In this document: positions 10,705-20,191 of the stretch, piece after piece | Layout of the letters: every line of letters begins with the position of its first letter | Position numbering within the stretch: the stretch's first letter is position 1 | Assembly (NCBI RefSeq): GCF_000325705.1 | Contig: NC_019904.1 | Span: 3,288,001-3,352,000, forward strand | DNA: 64,000 bases | Source of the DNA: Echinicola vietnamensis DSM 17526 | Lineage (GTDB): Bacteria > Bacteroidota > Bacteroidia > Cytophagales > Cyclobacteriaceae | Reading direction: 5' to 3' | Notes under the pieces: model-generated | Seen by the model: only the letters and a program-made list of their open reading frames with translations | The model's database searches: none | What the model was told of the DNA's origin: nothing | Position numbers and translations under genes: made by a program

Positions 10705-10873
10705 CGTCATTGCGAGGAGCTTACGACATGGCAATCCTTTTTTCAAATGGAAAGATTGCTTCACTTCACTGTCGTTGCGTTCGCAATGACGTTTACCAGT
10801 CCATCATAGCGAGGAGGTAGGGAGCGTTCTCTTCTTAATGAATACGAGATGGCTTCACACCGCCCGCAATGAT
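10705..10873. repeat. CGTCATTGCGAG-type intergenic palindromic repeat, two degenerate units
   Basis: CGTCATTGCG (10705-10714) is matched by CGCAATGACG (10782-10791), with inner arms GCAATC and GATTGC. A second, more decayed unit (AGCGAGGAGG ... GAGATGGCTTC ... GCAATGATG) follows at about 10804-10873. Repeats of this type are scattered in intergenic DNA of many bacteria. It lies between the DUF3823 gene and the GH43 gene, so it may form a hairpin in the operon mRNA. Confidence 0.75.
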
Positions 10874-10917
10874 GTCTTGTGCTGGAATTATAATGACCAA
10901 TTGACTTAAAAATCCAT

Positions 10918-11982
10918 ATGATGAAACCACTATTATCAACGCTTTTTTACCTAGCGGCCATGTGTAGCATAGCAGCTTGTTCGAGCAATGCCCAGGAGCC
11001 TGTTCCTGAACCTGTGGATGATGATGAAGACCTACAAGGCCAATACACTAATCCCGTTTGGGAGCCCGTTTTGGCTGATCCCACCGTGGTGAAATCAGGA
11101 GACACTTTTTATGCCTATGGCACCGAAGACAATTGGGGCGATGAAGGAGGCTATCACCTTGTGCCCGTGATCAAATCAAAAGACTTAATCCATTGGGAAT
11201 TGGTAGGGGATGCACTGTCCTCCAAGCCCACATGGAAGCCAGAAGGAGGCATTTGGGCGCCAGATGTCACCAAAGTAGGCAACCAATATTTTATGTACTA
11301 TTCTTTTTCTACTTGGGGCGATGCCAATCCAGGCATTGGTTTGGCCATTGCGGACAATCCCGAAGGGCCTTTTGAGGACTATGGGAAAATTTTTGACTCC
11401 CAAAGTATCGGTGTAAACAACTCCATTGACCCTTTTTATTATGAAGAGGATGGTCAGAAATACTTGTTTTGGGGGAGTTTTAGAGGACTATACATGATCA
11501 AGCTCACAGAAGATGGAAAGGCTACCGAAGGAGAGAAAGTCCAAGTAGCCGGCGATCACCTGGAAGCCACTTATATTCATAAGAAAAATGGTTATTATTA
11601 CCTGTTTGGTTCCTACGGCTCATGCTGTGAAGGAGCCAACAGCAGCTATCAGGTATGGGTGGGAAGATCAGAAAAACTGGAAGGCCCCTACCTGGACAAA
11701 GCAGGAAACAGGCTTCTGGACGGCCATTATGGAGAATTGGTGGTCAAGGGAAATCTGGGCGATAGCGGTTTTGCAGGCCCAGGTCACAATGCAGAAGTCG
11801 TTACCGATATAGAAGGAACTGACTGGCTGATTTACCATGGCATGCTAAAAAGCCAACCCAGAACGAATAATGGTACCAATAGAAGGACACTGCTGATCGA
11901 TCCCATCCTCTGGAATGACGGTTGGCCGATGCTCTTCAGACAAGAACCAAGCACTACCGCTAACGATGGACCGGTGTTTTAA
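10918..11982 (+). CDS. GH43-family lipoprotein (arabinan endo-1,5-alpha-L-arabinosidase / arabinofuranosidase-like)
   Basis: Five-bladed propeller glycosidase predicted to cut alpha-L-arabinan or release arabinose or xylose residues. Lipobox SIAAC (Cys21), so probably surface or outer-membrane anchored. Catalytic triad of family 43 visible: Asp54 (LADPTVV, base), Asp171 (SIDPFYY, pKa modulator) and Glu216 (LEATYI, acid). The stretch GSYGSCCEGANSSYQVWVGR and the late HNAEV are characteristic of endo-arabinanase-like subfamilies. 354 residues is normal length without extra modules. It follows the CGTCATTGCG repeat and precedes the PHP-like gene by 28 bp. Confidence 0.9.
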   Translation: MMKPLLSTLFYLAAMCSIAACSSNAQEPVPEPVDDDEDLQGQYTNPVWEPVLADPTVVKSGDTFYAYGTEDNWGDEGGYHLVPVIKSKDLIHWELVGDALSSKPTWKPEGGIWAPDVTKVGNQYFMYYSFSTWGDANPGIGLAIADNPEGPFEDYGKIFDSQSIGVNNSIDPFYYEEDGQKYLFWGSFRGLYMIKLTEDGKATEGEKVQVAGDHLEATYIHKKNGYYYLFGSYGSCCEGANSSYQVWVGRSEKLEGPYLDKAGNRLLDGHYGELVVKGNLGDSGFAGPGHNAEVVTDIEGTDWLIYHGMLKSQPRTNNGTNRRTLLIDPILWNDGWPMLFRQEPSTTANDGPVF

Positions 11983-12010
11983 GCAATTATTAATGATCCC
12001 AATAAAGCCT

Positions 12011-14098
12011 ATGTATCTTTTAAAATACTTGATTTCCGGTTTTTTATTTTTATTGCCCTTTTTGCTCAATGCTCAAGTAGCACCTGTTCTATCTGATTTT
12101 GACAAGAAAGGGGAAGCTTCGGTAGAAAGTACCACTAATGGTTTGCTCGTTTCATGGCCTGCTGGAAATAACCAACTGGGTAAACTCACTATTAACACCA
12201 AAAGTGGTCAGCCGCTTTTTGAATCATTCCAGTTGGAGCAGGCGGGAGAAGCTGTCACGATTGCAAAAAACATTGACCCAATGTTTTTACTAACGGTTGG
12301 CGAGCGTGATTTGAGCAAGGAAAGTGGTTGGAATATCTTTTTTGACCGGACCGCCTATAAACCTCATGAAACCCACCTGGTGCAGTTGGAAAAATCCCAC
12401 GTCGAGGTATTGAGTGATGGACAGCGATCGGTTATTAAAGTAAGCGATCTGACTGCAGGGAATTTTTCTGGCTGGTTAGAAGTGACGCTTTACCACGGCA
12501 GTCCCTTGGTCAATATCGCCGCAGTCATGCACACCGAAGAGGATGCCAAGGCGATCCTTTATGATGCTGGCTTGGTGGCGCAGGATCAAGTTTGGAATGA
12601 AATATTTTGGTCTGATACTGAAGGGTATTTGCAGTCGAAGGCCACAAATCAGGATATTAATGAAAGTGAAAACCTAGCCGTAAAGTATAGGACAATTATT
12701 GGCGAAAGTGAGCAAGGGAGTATGGCGGTGTTTCCGGCACCACACCAATTTTTTTACCCATTGGACAATGCCTATAACCTGAAATATGTATGGTCTGGTG
12801 AAAATTATAGGAATAAAATAGATGGTTTTGGGATCGGTATCAGGCATGACCTGATGGGGGATAATAGACATGTCCCATGGTTCAATGCTCCCCCAAAGAC
12901 CGATCAGCGGTTAAATTTCTTTGTTTACCTCAGTGCTACCAAAGATGGACAGGTCATGGAAGACGTAAAGAAATTTACCAGAAATGATCAGTACAAACCA
13001 CTGCCAGGCTATAGGACCATGGCCAGCCACTTTCATACGGAACACATGGACGATATCCTCACCCACAAACCCGTACCGGATATTCCGGGGCATGTAAAAG
13101 CTCTGCGCACTATGGGGGTGAATATCATGCATCTGGGAGAATATCATTTGGCCGGAAATCCGCGAGATCCCGGCCCAAGGAGATTGCCGGAGCTGGATTT
13201 GATGTTTGCTGAATGTGAACGATTGAGTACGGCGGATTTTCTGATGCTTCCAGGGGAAGAACCTAATTGCCACTTCGGTGGTCACTGGATGAATATTTTT
13301 CCGAATCCTGTTTATTGGATCATGTCGAGACAGGACGGAGAACCTTTTGTGGAGGATCATCCCGAATACGGAAAAGTTTACCGTGTGGGAAACAAGGAGG
13401 AAATGTTGCGGCTTTTGGAAGAGGAAAAGGGTTTGGCCTGGACAGCCCATGCCCGTACCAAAGGCTCTACAGGCTATCCGGATGCCTACAAGGATGAAGC
13501 CTTCTTCCATTCGGACCGCTTCAATGGTGCGGCCTGGAAATCCCTTCCTGCAGATCTTTCGAATCCTAATTTGGGCAGAAGGGTACTGAAACTGATGGAC
13601 GATATGGCCAATTGGGGCGAACGAAAATACGTAATCGGTGAAGCAGATCTCTTTAAATTGGAACCGGATTATGAAATCTATGGCAATATGAATGTCAATT
13701 ACCTCCAATTGGATAAATTACCCAAGTTCGAGGATGGATGGCAACCGGTGCTGGATGCGATGGAATCCGGAAAATTCTTTGTGACCACAGGAGAAGTGCT
13801 TTTACCCACTTTCAGTGTCAATGGCAAAGGAAGTGGCGAGGTGCTGCAATTGGAAAAAGATGGAAAAGCCAGCATTAAGGTGAATGCCCAATGGACTTTT
13901 CCCCTCCAATATGCAGAAATTGTTTCCGGAGATGGAGAACAGGTCTATAGAGAGACGATTGATTTGAAGGATACCCAGGCCTTTGGAACAGAAGCATTTA
14001 CTTTTGAGCTGGATTTGACGGGGCGCTCTTGGGTGCGATTGGAGATATGGGATGCTGCTGTTAACGGCGCCTTTACACAGCCAGTGTGGATAGAATAG
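12011..14098 (+). CDS. Secreted PHP-like metallohydrolase of the PUL (CehA/McbA-like)
   Basis: 695 residues from an ATG at 12011 that gives a signal peptide (MYLLKYLISGFLFLLPFLLNAQ); the frame is open further upstream but would overlap the GH43 gene. The first ~330 residues look like a beta-sandwich. The rest carries PHP-type metal-binding motifs: HFHTEH (His340, His342, His345), GEYH (His379), EEPNCHFGGH (His421, His425) and TAHART (His480). PHP-superfamily enzymes are usually phosphoesterases; the substrate in a glycan locus is unknown. It could act on a phosphorylated or esterified decoration, or be a lyase/hydrolase of a type not yet described. Co-directional with the PUL. Confidence 0.7.
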   Translation: MYLLKYLISGFLFLLPFLLNAQVAPVLSDFDKKGEASVESTTNGLLVSWPAGNNQLGKLTINTKSGQPLFESFQLEQAGEAVTIAKNIDPMFLLTVGERDLSKESGWNIFFDRTAYKPHETHLVQLEKSHVEVLSDGQRSVIKVSDLTAGNFSGWLEVTLYHGSPLVNIAAVMHTEEDAKAILYDAGLVAQDQVWNEIFWSDTEGYLQSKATNQDINESENLAVKYRTIIGESEQGSMAVFPAPHQFFYPLDNAYNLKYVWSGENYRNKIDGFGIGIRHDLMGDNRHVPWFNAPPKTDQRLNFFVYLSATKDGQVMEDVKKFTRNDQYKPLPGYRTMASHFHTEHMDDILTHKPVPDIPGHVKALRTMGVNIMHLGEYHLAGNPRDPGPRRLPELDLMFAECERLSTADFLMLPGEEPNCHFGGHWMNIFPNPVYWIMSRQDGEPFVEDHPEYGKVYRVGNKEEMLRLLEEEKGLAWTAHARTKGSTGYPDAYKDEAFFHSDRFNGAAWKSLPADLSNPNLGRRVLKLMDDMANWGERKYVIGEADLFKLEPDYEIYGNMNVNYLQLDKLPKFEDGWQPVLDAMESGKFFVTTGEVLLPTFSVNGKGSGEVLQLEKDGKASIKVNAQWTFPLQYAEIVSGDGEQVYRETIDLKDTQAFGTEAFTFELDLTGRSWVRLEIWDAAVNGAFTQPVWIE

Positions 14099-15085
14099 GA
14101 GAAGTAGTAAGATGAAAGTAGTAAGTATCAAGATACAAGATAAAAGAGCAAAGACTGATATAGGGGACTGGGGGGAGGTTAGGAGGAGTTATACGTCAAA
14201 GGTTTTGCCGGCTCTCTGACTCGGTGCTGGCAAGCTCTCAGGAAGAGGTAAGCGTAAAAATATCAAACTAAATTAAACCATATTAAAATGATTTTTAATG
14301 TTAAAAAATGGGCTCAGCTTGTGATGATGGGAGGAATGGCCACTTTGATAAGCTGTCAAAATGCTGCCCAAGAGCAATCAAATGACCTATCACTGGAGGA
14401 ACATGCCATCCGTCCGCCAGCTTTTCCACTGATTACCGTTGATCCGTACTTAAGTGTATGGAGCATGGGAGATGAGCTTTCTGGTGATGCCACCCGGCAC
14501 TGGACGGGGGTGGCCAATGATCTGCAAGGAATCATCCGAGTGGATGGAGAGCCCTACTACTTCTTGGGCGAGGAATTGACCGAAACGAAAACGGTGCTTC
14601 CCCTTACAGCCTTGGAAGCGTCATGGAGCTATTCCTTTCAAGCGCCATCTTCTGGGTGGAAATCACTTGATTTTGAAGAAGATAGCCATTGGAAAACCAC
14701 CAAAGGAGCTTTTACCAATGGTGATGATAGTCCTGCTCCCAACCAATGGGACACGGAAGATATATGGGTTAGAAGGAGCTTTGAACTAGAGAATGCTGAC
14801 TTTTATGACCTGTTGCTGAATATTCATCATGACGATAATATCAAGGTGTACCTGAACGGGGTCCTCGCCTATGAAAAAGAAGGATGGGTCAGCAGGCCAG
14901 AGACCGTAGCGATTACCGAGGCAGCCAAAAAAGCCCTCAGAGAAGGGGAAAACCTATTGGCCATCCACTGTCAAAATACTACAGGTGGGGCATTTTTGGA
15001 CGCAGGATTGGTAGAAGTGCTTCAGCCAAGTGTGCGTATTGGCCAAGCTGAGCAGACTTTTTCCAAAGTCAATGCCACGGAGACC

Positions 15086-15090
15086 TTGTA
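15086..15090. repeat. Target-site duplication, left copy (TTGTA)
   Basis: Identical to 16222-16226. The pair brackets the IS and matches the 3-9 bp duplications known for IS982-type elements. Confidence 0.93.
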
Positions 15091-15208
15091 ACCTGAGTTC
15101 GATTAATAATTCCCCATAAATTGTCCGCCAAGAAACGTTCAAGCAAGAATAACACAAAAATTAATGTTAAAATTTATTTTATAAAAAAATTCACATATAT
15201 AGATAATA

Positions 15209-15265
15209 TTTTCTATGTATTTAATTAAAAACTATAATTAGAAACATAGAAAAAGCCATGTTTTT
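15209..15265 (+). promoter_or_regulatory. Hairpin leader upstream of the IS transposase
   Basis: TTTTCTATGT (15209-15218) pairs with ACATAGAAAA (15244-15253). The second arm can alternatively pair with ATGTTT just downstream, followed by a T run. The two folds exclude each other. This resembles devices that stop read-through transcription from flanking DNA reaching a transposase; the role is inference. Confidence 0.35.
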
Positions 15266-15310
15266 TCGTTATATTAAAGTGTTGAAGTTCAATACATTAA
15301 CTACTAAAAC

Positions 15311-16207
15311 ATGACCTTAACTGACTCCAAAATTACCGAAATTTTCTATCTTATCGATGAATTCTGCATCCAATTTGAAAAATCCACTGAAAAACATATT
15401 CTTGGAAACAGGCCCAAGAGAAGGCCCAGAATGAGCCTGAGCGAAGTCATTACCATTATGGTGATGTTCCATACCGGGGGATTCCGAAACATGAAACACT
15501 TTTATCTCTATTTTATCAAAGTCCATAAAAAACACCTTTTCCCCCAGACCGTTTCCTACAACAGGTTTGTTGAACTGATGCAATCCGCCACCCTTCCGAT
15601 GACTATATTCCTGAAAACCTGTTGTTTAGGAGAGGGGACAGGTATTGCGTTTATCGACTCAACTCCGATCAGGGTATGCAAAAACAAAAGGATAAAAAGG
15701 AACAAGGTTTTCAAAGATATTGCCCAGGTGGGCAAATCCACCATGGGATATTTCTTCGGCTTCAAGCTCCACCTGGTCATCAATGACAAAGGGGAGCTGT
15801 TAAACTTTGTGGTCACCCAGGCCAATGTTGATGACAGGGAGCCGCTTAGGAACAAAAGTTTCGTAAATAACCTAAAGGGGAAATTATATGCGGACAAAGG
15901 CTATGTTTCAAAGGATTTGACCGAATTGTTGTTTTCAGACGGGCTTCACCTAATTGCCAATATTAGGAATAATATGAAGAATGTCCTTATGGAAATGAAG
16001 GACAAAATCATGCTCAGAAAACGATCTGTTATTGAAACGGTAAATGATGAATTGAAAAACATGTGTCAGATCGAACATTCCAGGCACCGCTCTTTTGGAA
16101 ATTTCATCACCAACATGATTTCAGGACTCATTGCCTACTCATTTTTCCCTAAAAAGCCCGCAATCAAATACCAAACAGTCCAAACTAACCAAATAGCCCT
16201 GTTTTAA
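15311..16207 (+). CDS. IS982-family DDE transposase
   Basis: 298 residues, full length for the family. Landmarks: SLSEVITIMVMFHTGGFRNMKHFY near the N-terminus; IAFIDSTPIRVCKNKR (first catalytic Asp, about residue 117); GFKLHLVINDKGELLNF; LYADKGYVSK (second Asp); and RKRSVIETVNDELKNMCQIEHSRHRS (Glu region). It catalyses cut-and-paste movement of its element. It begins 220 bp inside the left end and stops 14 bp before the right end. It sits inside the glutaminase-A-like gene of the PUL. Confidence 0.95.
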   Translation: MTLTDSKITEIFYLIDEFCIQFEKSTEKHILGNRPKRRPRMSLSEVITIMVMFHTGGFRNMKHFYLYFIKVHKKHLFPQTVSYNRFVELMQSATLPMTIFLKTCCLGEGTGIAFIDSTPIRVCKNKRIKRNKVFKDIAQVGKSTMGYFFGFKLHLVINDKGELLNFVVTQANVDDREPLRNKSFVNNLKGKLYADKGYVSKDLTELLFSDGLHLIANIRNNMKNVLMEMKDKIMLRKRSVIETVNDELKNMCQIEHSRHRSFGNFITNMISGLIAYSFFPKKPAIKYQTVQTNQIALF

Positions 16208-16221
16208 AATCGAACTCAGGT

Positions 16222-16226
16222 TTGTA
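16222..16226. repeat. Target-site duplication, right copy (TTGTA)
   Basis: Identical to 15086-15090. Its first three bases, TTG, are also the first possible start codon of the downstream gene half. Confidence 0.93.
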
Positions 16227-18019
16227 TGCTTTTGATGCTGGAGCGGTTTCCCTGAATGTGACCTTTACCGCCCCGATGCTTCCCGATAATCTGGAAGTCA
16301 TGACCAGACCTGCCAATTATGTTACTTTTGAGGTAGCGGCCGAGGATGGTAAGGAACATGATGTGGAAGTTTACTTCAGCGCTGCGGGAAATTTGGCGGT
16401 AAACACCATGAACCAACAAGTGACTTGGGAGCGTCCAAACATTTCAGGCTTACAGACCATGAAAATAGGGACCAGCACCCAGCCCATACTGGAGAAAAAG
16501 GGTGATAATGTGCGCATTGATTGGGGCTACCTTTACTTAACGGCTGCAGATCAAGAAAATATTACTTCAAAAATTGACGTAAACGCCAATAGCATAACCA
16601 CTTTTGTTGAAAATGGACAATTAGGCGGGCCTGATGCCGATCATAAACCAGTGGCCTTAAATGATCAAATGATCACTTCAGCTTTTGCATTTGACTTTGG
16701 CAAAGTAGGGGAGGAACGAAAAGAAAATTTCTTGACCTTGGCCTATGATGATTTGTACGCGGTGCAGTTTTTCAATAAAAACCTCAAAGCTTGGTGGAAA
16801 AAATATGGTATGAGCACCGAAGAAATGCTTCAGGCAGCACAAACCGATTATGCTAAACTGAAAGCAGCGAGTGAGCAGTTTGACCAGCAGATTTACCAAG
16901 ATGCTTATGCAGCCGCAGGAAAGGAATATGCGGAGATGTGTGCTTTGGTGTACCGACAGGCCGTAGCGGCCCACAAGACTGTCGAAGGGCCGAATGGTGA
17001 ACTGTTTTTCTTTTCCAAGGAGAATTTCAGTAACGGATCTATCGGGACGGTGGATGTGACGTATCCATCGGCACCTTTATTTTTGATTTACAATCCAGAC
17101 TTGTTGAAAGGAATGATCGAACCGATCTTCTATTACAGTGAAAGTGGGAAATGGGCCAAGCCTTTTCCAGCCCATGATGTGGGAACCTATCCGCTGGCCA
17201 ATGGCCAAACTTATGGGGAAGATATGCCGGTAGAGGAAGCTGGGAACATGCTGCTGCTGACCGCTGCCATTGCCAAGGTGGAAGGAAATGCGGATTATGC
17301 CCAGCAGCATTGGGATGTCATGACCACTTGGGTGGAATACCTGGCCAAAGAAGGCTTTGACCCTGCCAATCAGCTGTGTACCGATGATTTTGCGGGTCAT
17401 TTGGCTCATAATGCAAACCTTTCGGTGAAGGCGATTTTGGCGATAGCTGCTTATGGCCAAATGGCGGAAACATTAGGGAAGACAGCGGAGGCTGAGAAGT
17501 ACACGGCATTGGCCAAGGATTTTGCTCAAAAGTGGATGGATAAAACAGCAGATGGAGACCATTATAGTTTGACTTTTGACAAAAAAGGTACTTGGAGCCA
17601 GAAATACAATTTGGTATGGAACAAGCTCTTGGGGCTCGATATTTTCCCTGAGGAAGTGGCCCAAAAAGAAATCGCCTATTACCTCACCAAGCAAGAAGCC
17701 TACGGTTTGCCTTTGGATAGCCGAAAGATGTATACCAAATCCGATTGGGTGATTTGGACAGCGGCGATGGCCGACGATGAGGAGGCAGAAAAAACCCTGA
17801 TCAAGCCGATGTTTACCTATATCAATAAGACGCCAAACAGGATCCCGGTAAGTGATTGGCATGAAACGACCAATGCCGAATCAGTGGGCTTTAGGGCCAG
17901 ATCTGTAGTCGGAGGATACTGGATGCCCGTGCTAAAGGATCAATTATTGAAAAACTAAGCGGTTGTCGGATATGAGTGGTTTTATCATTTCACATCTCAC
18001 ACCTCAAATCTCACTACTA

Positions 18020-20149
18020 ATGACTCAATACTTAAAACCCAAAATACTTACCAGTGCAGTGCTGCTTGCTCTACTCTTTTCGTGTGGAAAGGGAGAGCAG
18101 GCCACTGAAGTATCGGTAGTGCAGCGAATGGATACTACCGCTACCAACACACATTATATCAGTAATCGGGCCCCGCTAAAGCCCAGTGCCTTGATCAAAT
18201 TGCCTGTAGGCTCGGTAAAGCCTGAAGGGTTTCTGAAGGAATACCTGCTGCGCCAAAAGAATGGTCTGACGGGGCATCTTGGGGAAATCAGTGCTTGGCT
18301 ACAAAAAGAGGACAACGCTTGGCTTAGTAAGGACGGTGAAGGCGATTGGGGCTGGGAAGAAGTACCATATTGGCTAAAGGGATATGCAAACATTGGGTAT
18401 TTGTTGGAGGACCAGCAGATGATCGACGAGGCCAAAATTTGGTTAGAAGGCACCATAAACAGTCAGCGTGCAGATGGTAATTTTGGCCCCAAGCATTTTG
18501 AAGGTGAAAACCAAGATTTTTGGGCCAATATGATCATGCTTTACTGTCTCCAGTCTTACTATGAATATTCCCAAGACGATCGTGTGATTGATTTGATGAC
18601 CCAGTATTTTAAGTTTCAGCTTACCGTACCCGATGAGCATTTTCTCACCGGATATTGGCAAAAGCTTCGTGGTGGCGATAATCTACACAGTGTTTTTTGG
18701 CTGTATAATAGGACTGGAGCGCCCTTTTTACTTGAGTTGGCAGAAAAAATCCACCGGAACACTTCCGATTGGGTAGGAAGAGACCATGACCTAGAGGCTA
18801 TTCATAACTACTACGAAGTACGTGATGGAGGAGAAGTCCCTGACTGGTACCGTGACCTGATCGATTGGCACAATGTGAATCACGCACAGGCTTTCAGGGA
18901 ACCTGCCCAATACTATTTGCTCAGCCATGAACCAAAGCATTTGAGGGCTACATATGATAATTTTGATATTATCCGGGAGCATTTTGGCCAAGTGCCAGGA
19001 GGGATGTTTGGTAGTGATGAAAATGCCCGTCCAGGCTATGCGGATCCTCGTCAAGGAATCGAAACTTGCGGTATGGTGGAGCAGCTGAATTCCAATGAGC
19101 ATTTACTGCGTATTACCGGAGATCCATTCTGGGCTGATCATGCCGAGGAGGTCGCCTACAATACTTACCCTGCTGCAGTGATGCCTGATTTCAAGTCCTT
19201 ACACTACATTACCTCGCCAAACATGGTTTTGCTGGATGCTGAAAACCACGCGCCTGGCATTGCCAATAGTGGCCCTTTTTTAATGATGAACCCCTTCAGT
19301 TCCCGCTGCTGCCAGCATAATCATGCACAGGGGTGGCCTTATCTAGTAGAGAACCTTTGGATGGCAACCCCGGATAATGGAGTCGTTGCAGCGATCTATG
19401 GCCCCAGTACTGTGAAGGCTAAAGTTGGCGATGGGCAGGAAGTGACCATTCAGGAAAAGACCCAATACCCTTTTCGTGGGCAATTGGAGTTTACGATCGG
19501 AACGGCAAAGCCTACGAAGTTTCCGCTTTATTTGCGTATTCCAGCGTGGACCACTGGTGCTACAGTACGTATTAATGGGGAGACCCTGAAAGAACATGTT
19601 ACGGGAGCTGGATATCTTAAACTGAATCGTGAATGGACATCAGGTGATAAGGTAACCTTGACCTTGGGCATGGAGCTTCAGGTGAAGACGTGGGAGAAAA
19701 ACAGCAATAGTTTTAGTGTAAGTTATGGACCATTGACCTATTCACTTTTGATCGGAGAGGATTATATCCGAAAAGAAAGTGATGAAACGGCCATTTGGGA
19801 TTCCAAATGGCAAGAAGGGGTGGACACCAAAAAATGGCCATCTTGGGAGGTGCGTCCGACGACCGATTGGAATTATACTTTGGTATTGGATAAGGATAAT
19901 CCTGCCGCTTCACTGGAAGTAGAAGAGCGCCCTTGGCCTGAGAATGATTTTCCGTTTACGCCTGATAATGTGCCTGTTTTGATCAAGGCAAAAGGAAAGC
20001 AAATCCCACAATGGACACTAGACCAATACGGATTGGTGGGAGAATTGAAGGATTTACCGGCCAGTTCCGATCAGCCGGTCACTGACGTTACGCTCATCCC
20101 AATGGGGGCAGCGCGGCTACGTATCACGGCATTTCCCAATGTTAAATAA
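18020..20149 (+). CDS. GH127-type beta-L-arabinofuranosidase-like lipoprotein (DUF1680)
   Basis: Predicted to remove beta-L-arabinofuranose from arabino-oligosaccharides or glycoproteins. The ATG at 18020 gives a lipoprotein signal (LLFSC, Cys22); upstream codons to 17963 run through low-complexity spacer and are unlikely to be translated. The zinc/nucleophile set of the family is visible: Glu348 and Cys350 in GIETCGMVEQ, and Cys430-Cys431 in SSRCCQHNHAQGW, matching the Glu-x-Cys plus Cys-Cys arrangement known for bifidobacterial HypBA1. The (alpha/alpha) barrel spans about 60-450, followed by beta domains. 709 residues. It is 61 bp after the split gene, so its expression may be affected by the IS. 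A related family such as GH146 is possible. Confidence 0.87.
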   Translation: MTQYLKPKILTSAVLLALLFSCGKGEQATEVSVVQRMDTTATNTHYISNRAPLKPSALIKLPVGSVKPEGFLKEYLLRQKNGLTGHLGEISAWLQKEDNAWLSKDGEGDWGWEEVPYWLKGYANIGYLLEDQQMIDEAKIWLEGTINSQRADGNFGPKHFEGENQDFWANMIMLYCLQSYYEYSQDDRVIDLMTQYFKFQLTVPDEHFLTGYWQKLRGGDNLHSVFWLYNRTGAPFLLELAEKIHRNTSDWVGRDHDLEAIHNYYEVRDGGEVPDWYRDLIDWHNVNHAQAFREPAQYYLLSHEPKHLRATYDNFDIIREHFGQVPGGMFGSDENARPGYADPRQGIETCGMVEQLNSNEHLLRITGDPFWADHAEEVAYNTYPAAVMPDFKSLHYITSPNMVLLDAENHAPGIANSGPFLMMNPFSSRCCQHNHAQGWPYLVENLWMATPDNGVVAAIYGPSTVKAKVGDGQEVTIQEKTQYPFRGQLEFTIGTAKPTKFPLYLRIPAWTTGATVRINGETLKEHVTGAGYLKLNREWTSGDKVTLTLGMELQVKTWEKNSNSFSVSYGPLTYSLLIGEDYIRKESDETAIWDSKWQEGVDTKKWPSWEVRPTTDWNYTLVLDKDNPAASLEVEERPWPENDFPFTPDNVPVLIKAKGKQIPQWTLDQYGLVGELKDLPASSDQPVTDVTLIPMGAARLRITAFPNVK

Positions 20150-20191
20150 TAAAATTAATTTTCTATCATACTTATTTAAAACCTATAAAAC

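Larger units (their letters stand above)
15091..16221 (+). mobile_element. Complete IS982-family insertion sequence, 1131 bp
   Basis: Perfect 14-bp terminal inverted repeats, ACCTGAGTTCGATT at 15091-15104 and AATCGAACTCAGGT at 16208-16221, flanked by a 5-bp direct duplication TTGTA (15086-15090 and 16222-16226). One intact transposase gene runs in the direction of the PUL. About 200 bp of very AT-rich leader lies between the left end and the gene. Intact ends, duplication and open frame all indicate a recent, probably still mobile, copy. Confidence 0.96.
14288..17958 (+). pseudogene. Glutaminase-A-like protein (DUF4964/5127/4965/1793), split by an IS982-family element
   Basis: The left part, 14288-15090, encodes a lipoprotein signal (LISC, Cys23), the DUF4964 start (RPPAFPLITVDPYLSVWSMGD) and a galactose-binding-like insert. 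Translation ends at TAA formed with the first base of the IS. The right part, 16222-17958, resumes with YAFDAGAVSLNVTF, then DUF4965 (GSIGTVDVTYPSAPLFLIYNPDLLKGM, CTDDFAGHLAHN) and the C-terminal helical domain ending in ESVGFRARSVVGGYWMPVL. Deleting 15091-16221 plus one TTGTA joins ACC-TTG-TAT-GCT in frame and gives about 844 residues, full family length. The right half could start at the TTG at 16222 but would lack the export signal. Family members are named after fungal glutaminase A; in PULs their substrate is unsettled. Confidence 0.93.

Noticed and set aside
10705..10873. CRISPR-like array
   Set aside because: Only two degenerate inverted units with no regular direct repeats or spacers, and no cas genes in the window.
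12911..13708. 265-codon minus-strand frame
   Set aside because: Shadow of the PHP-like gene, whose metal motifs are on the plus strand.
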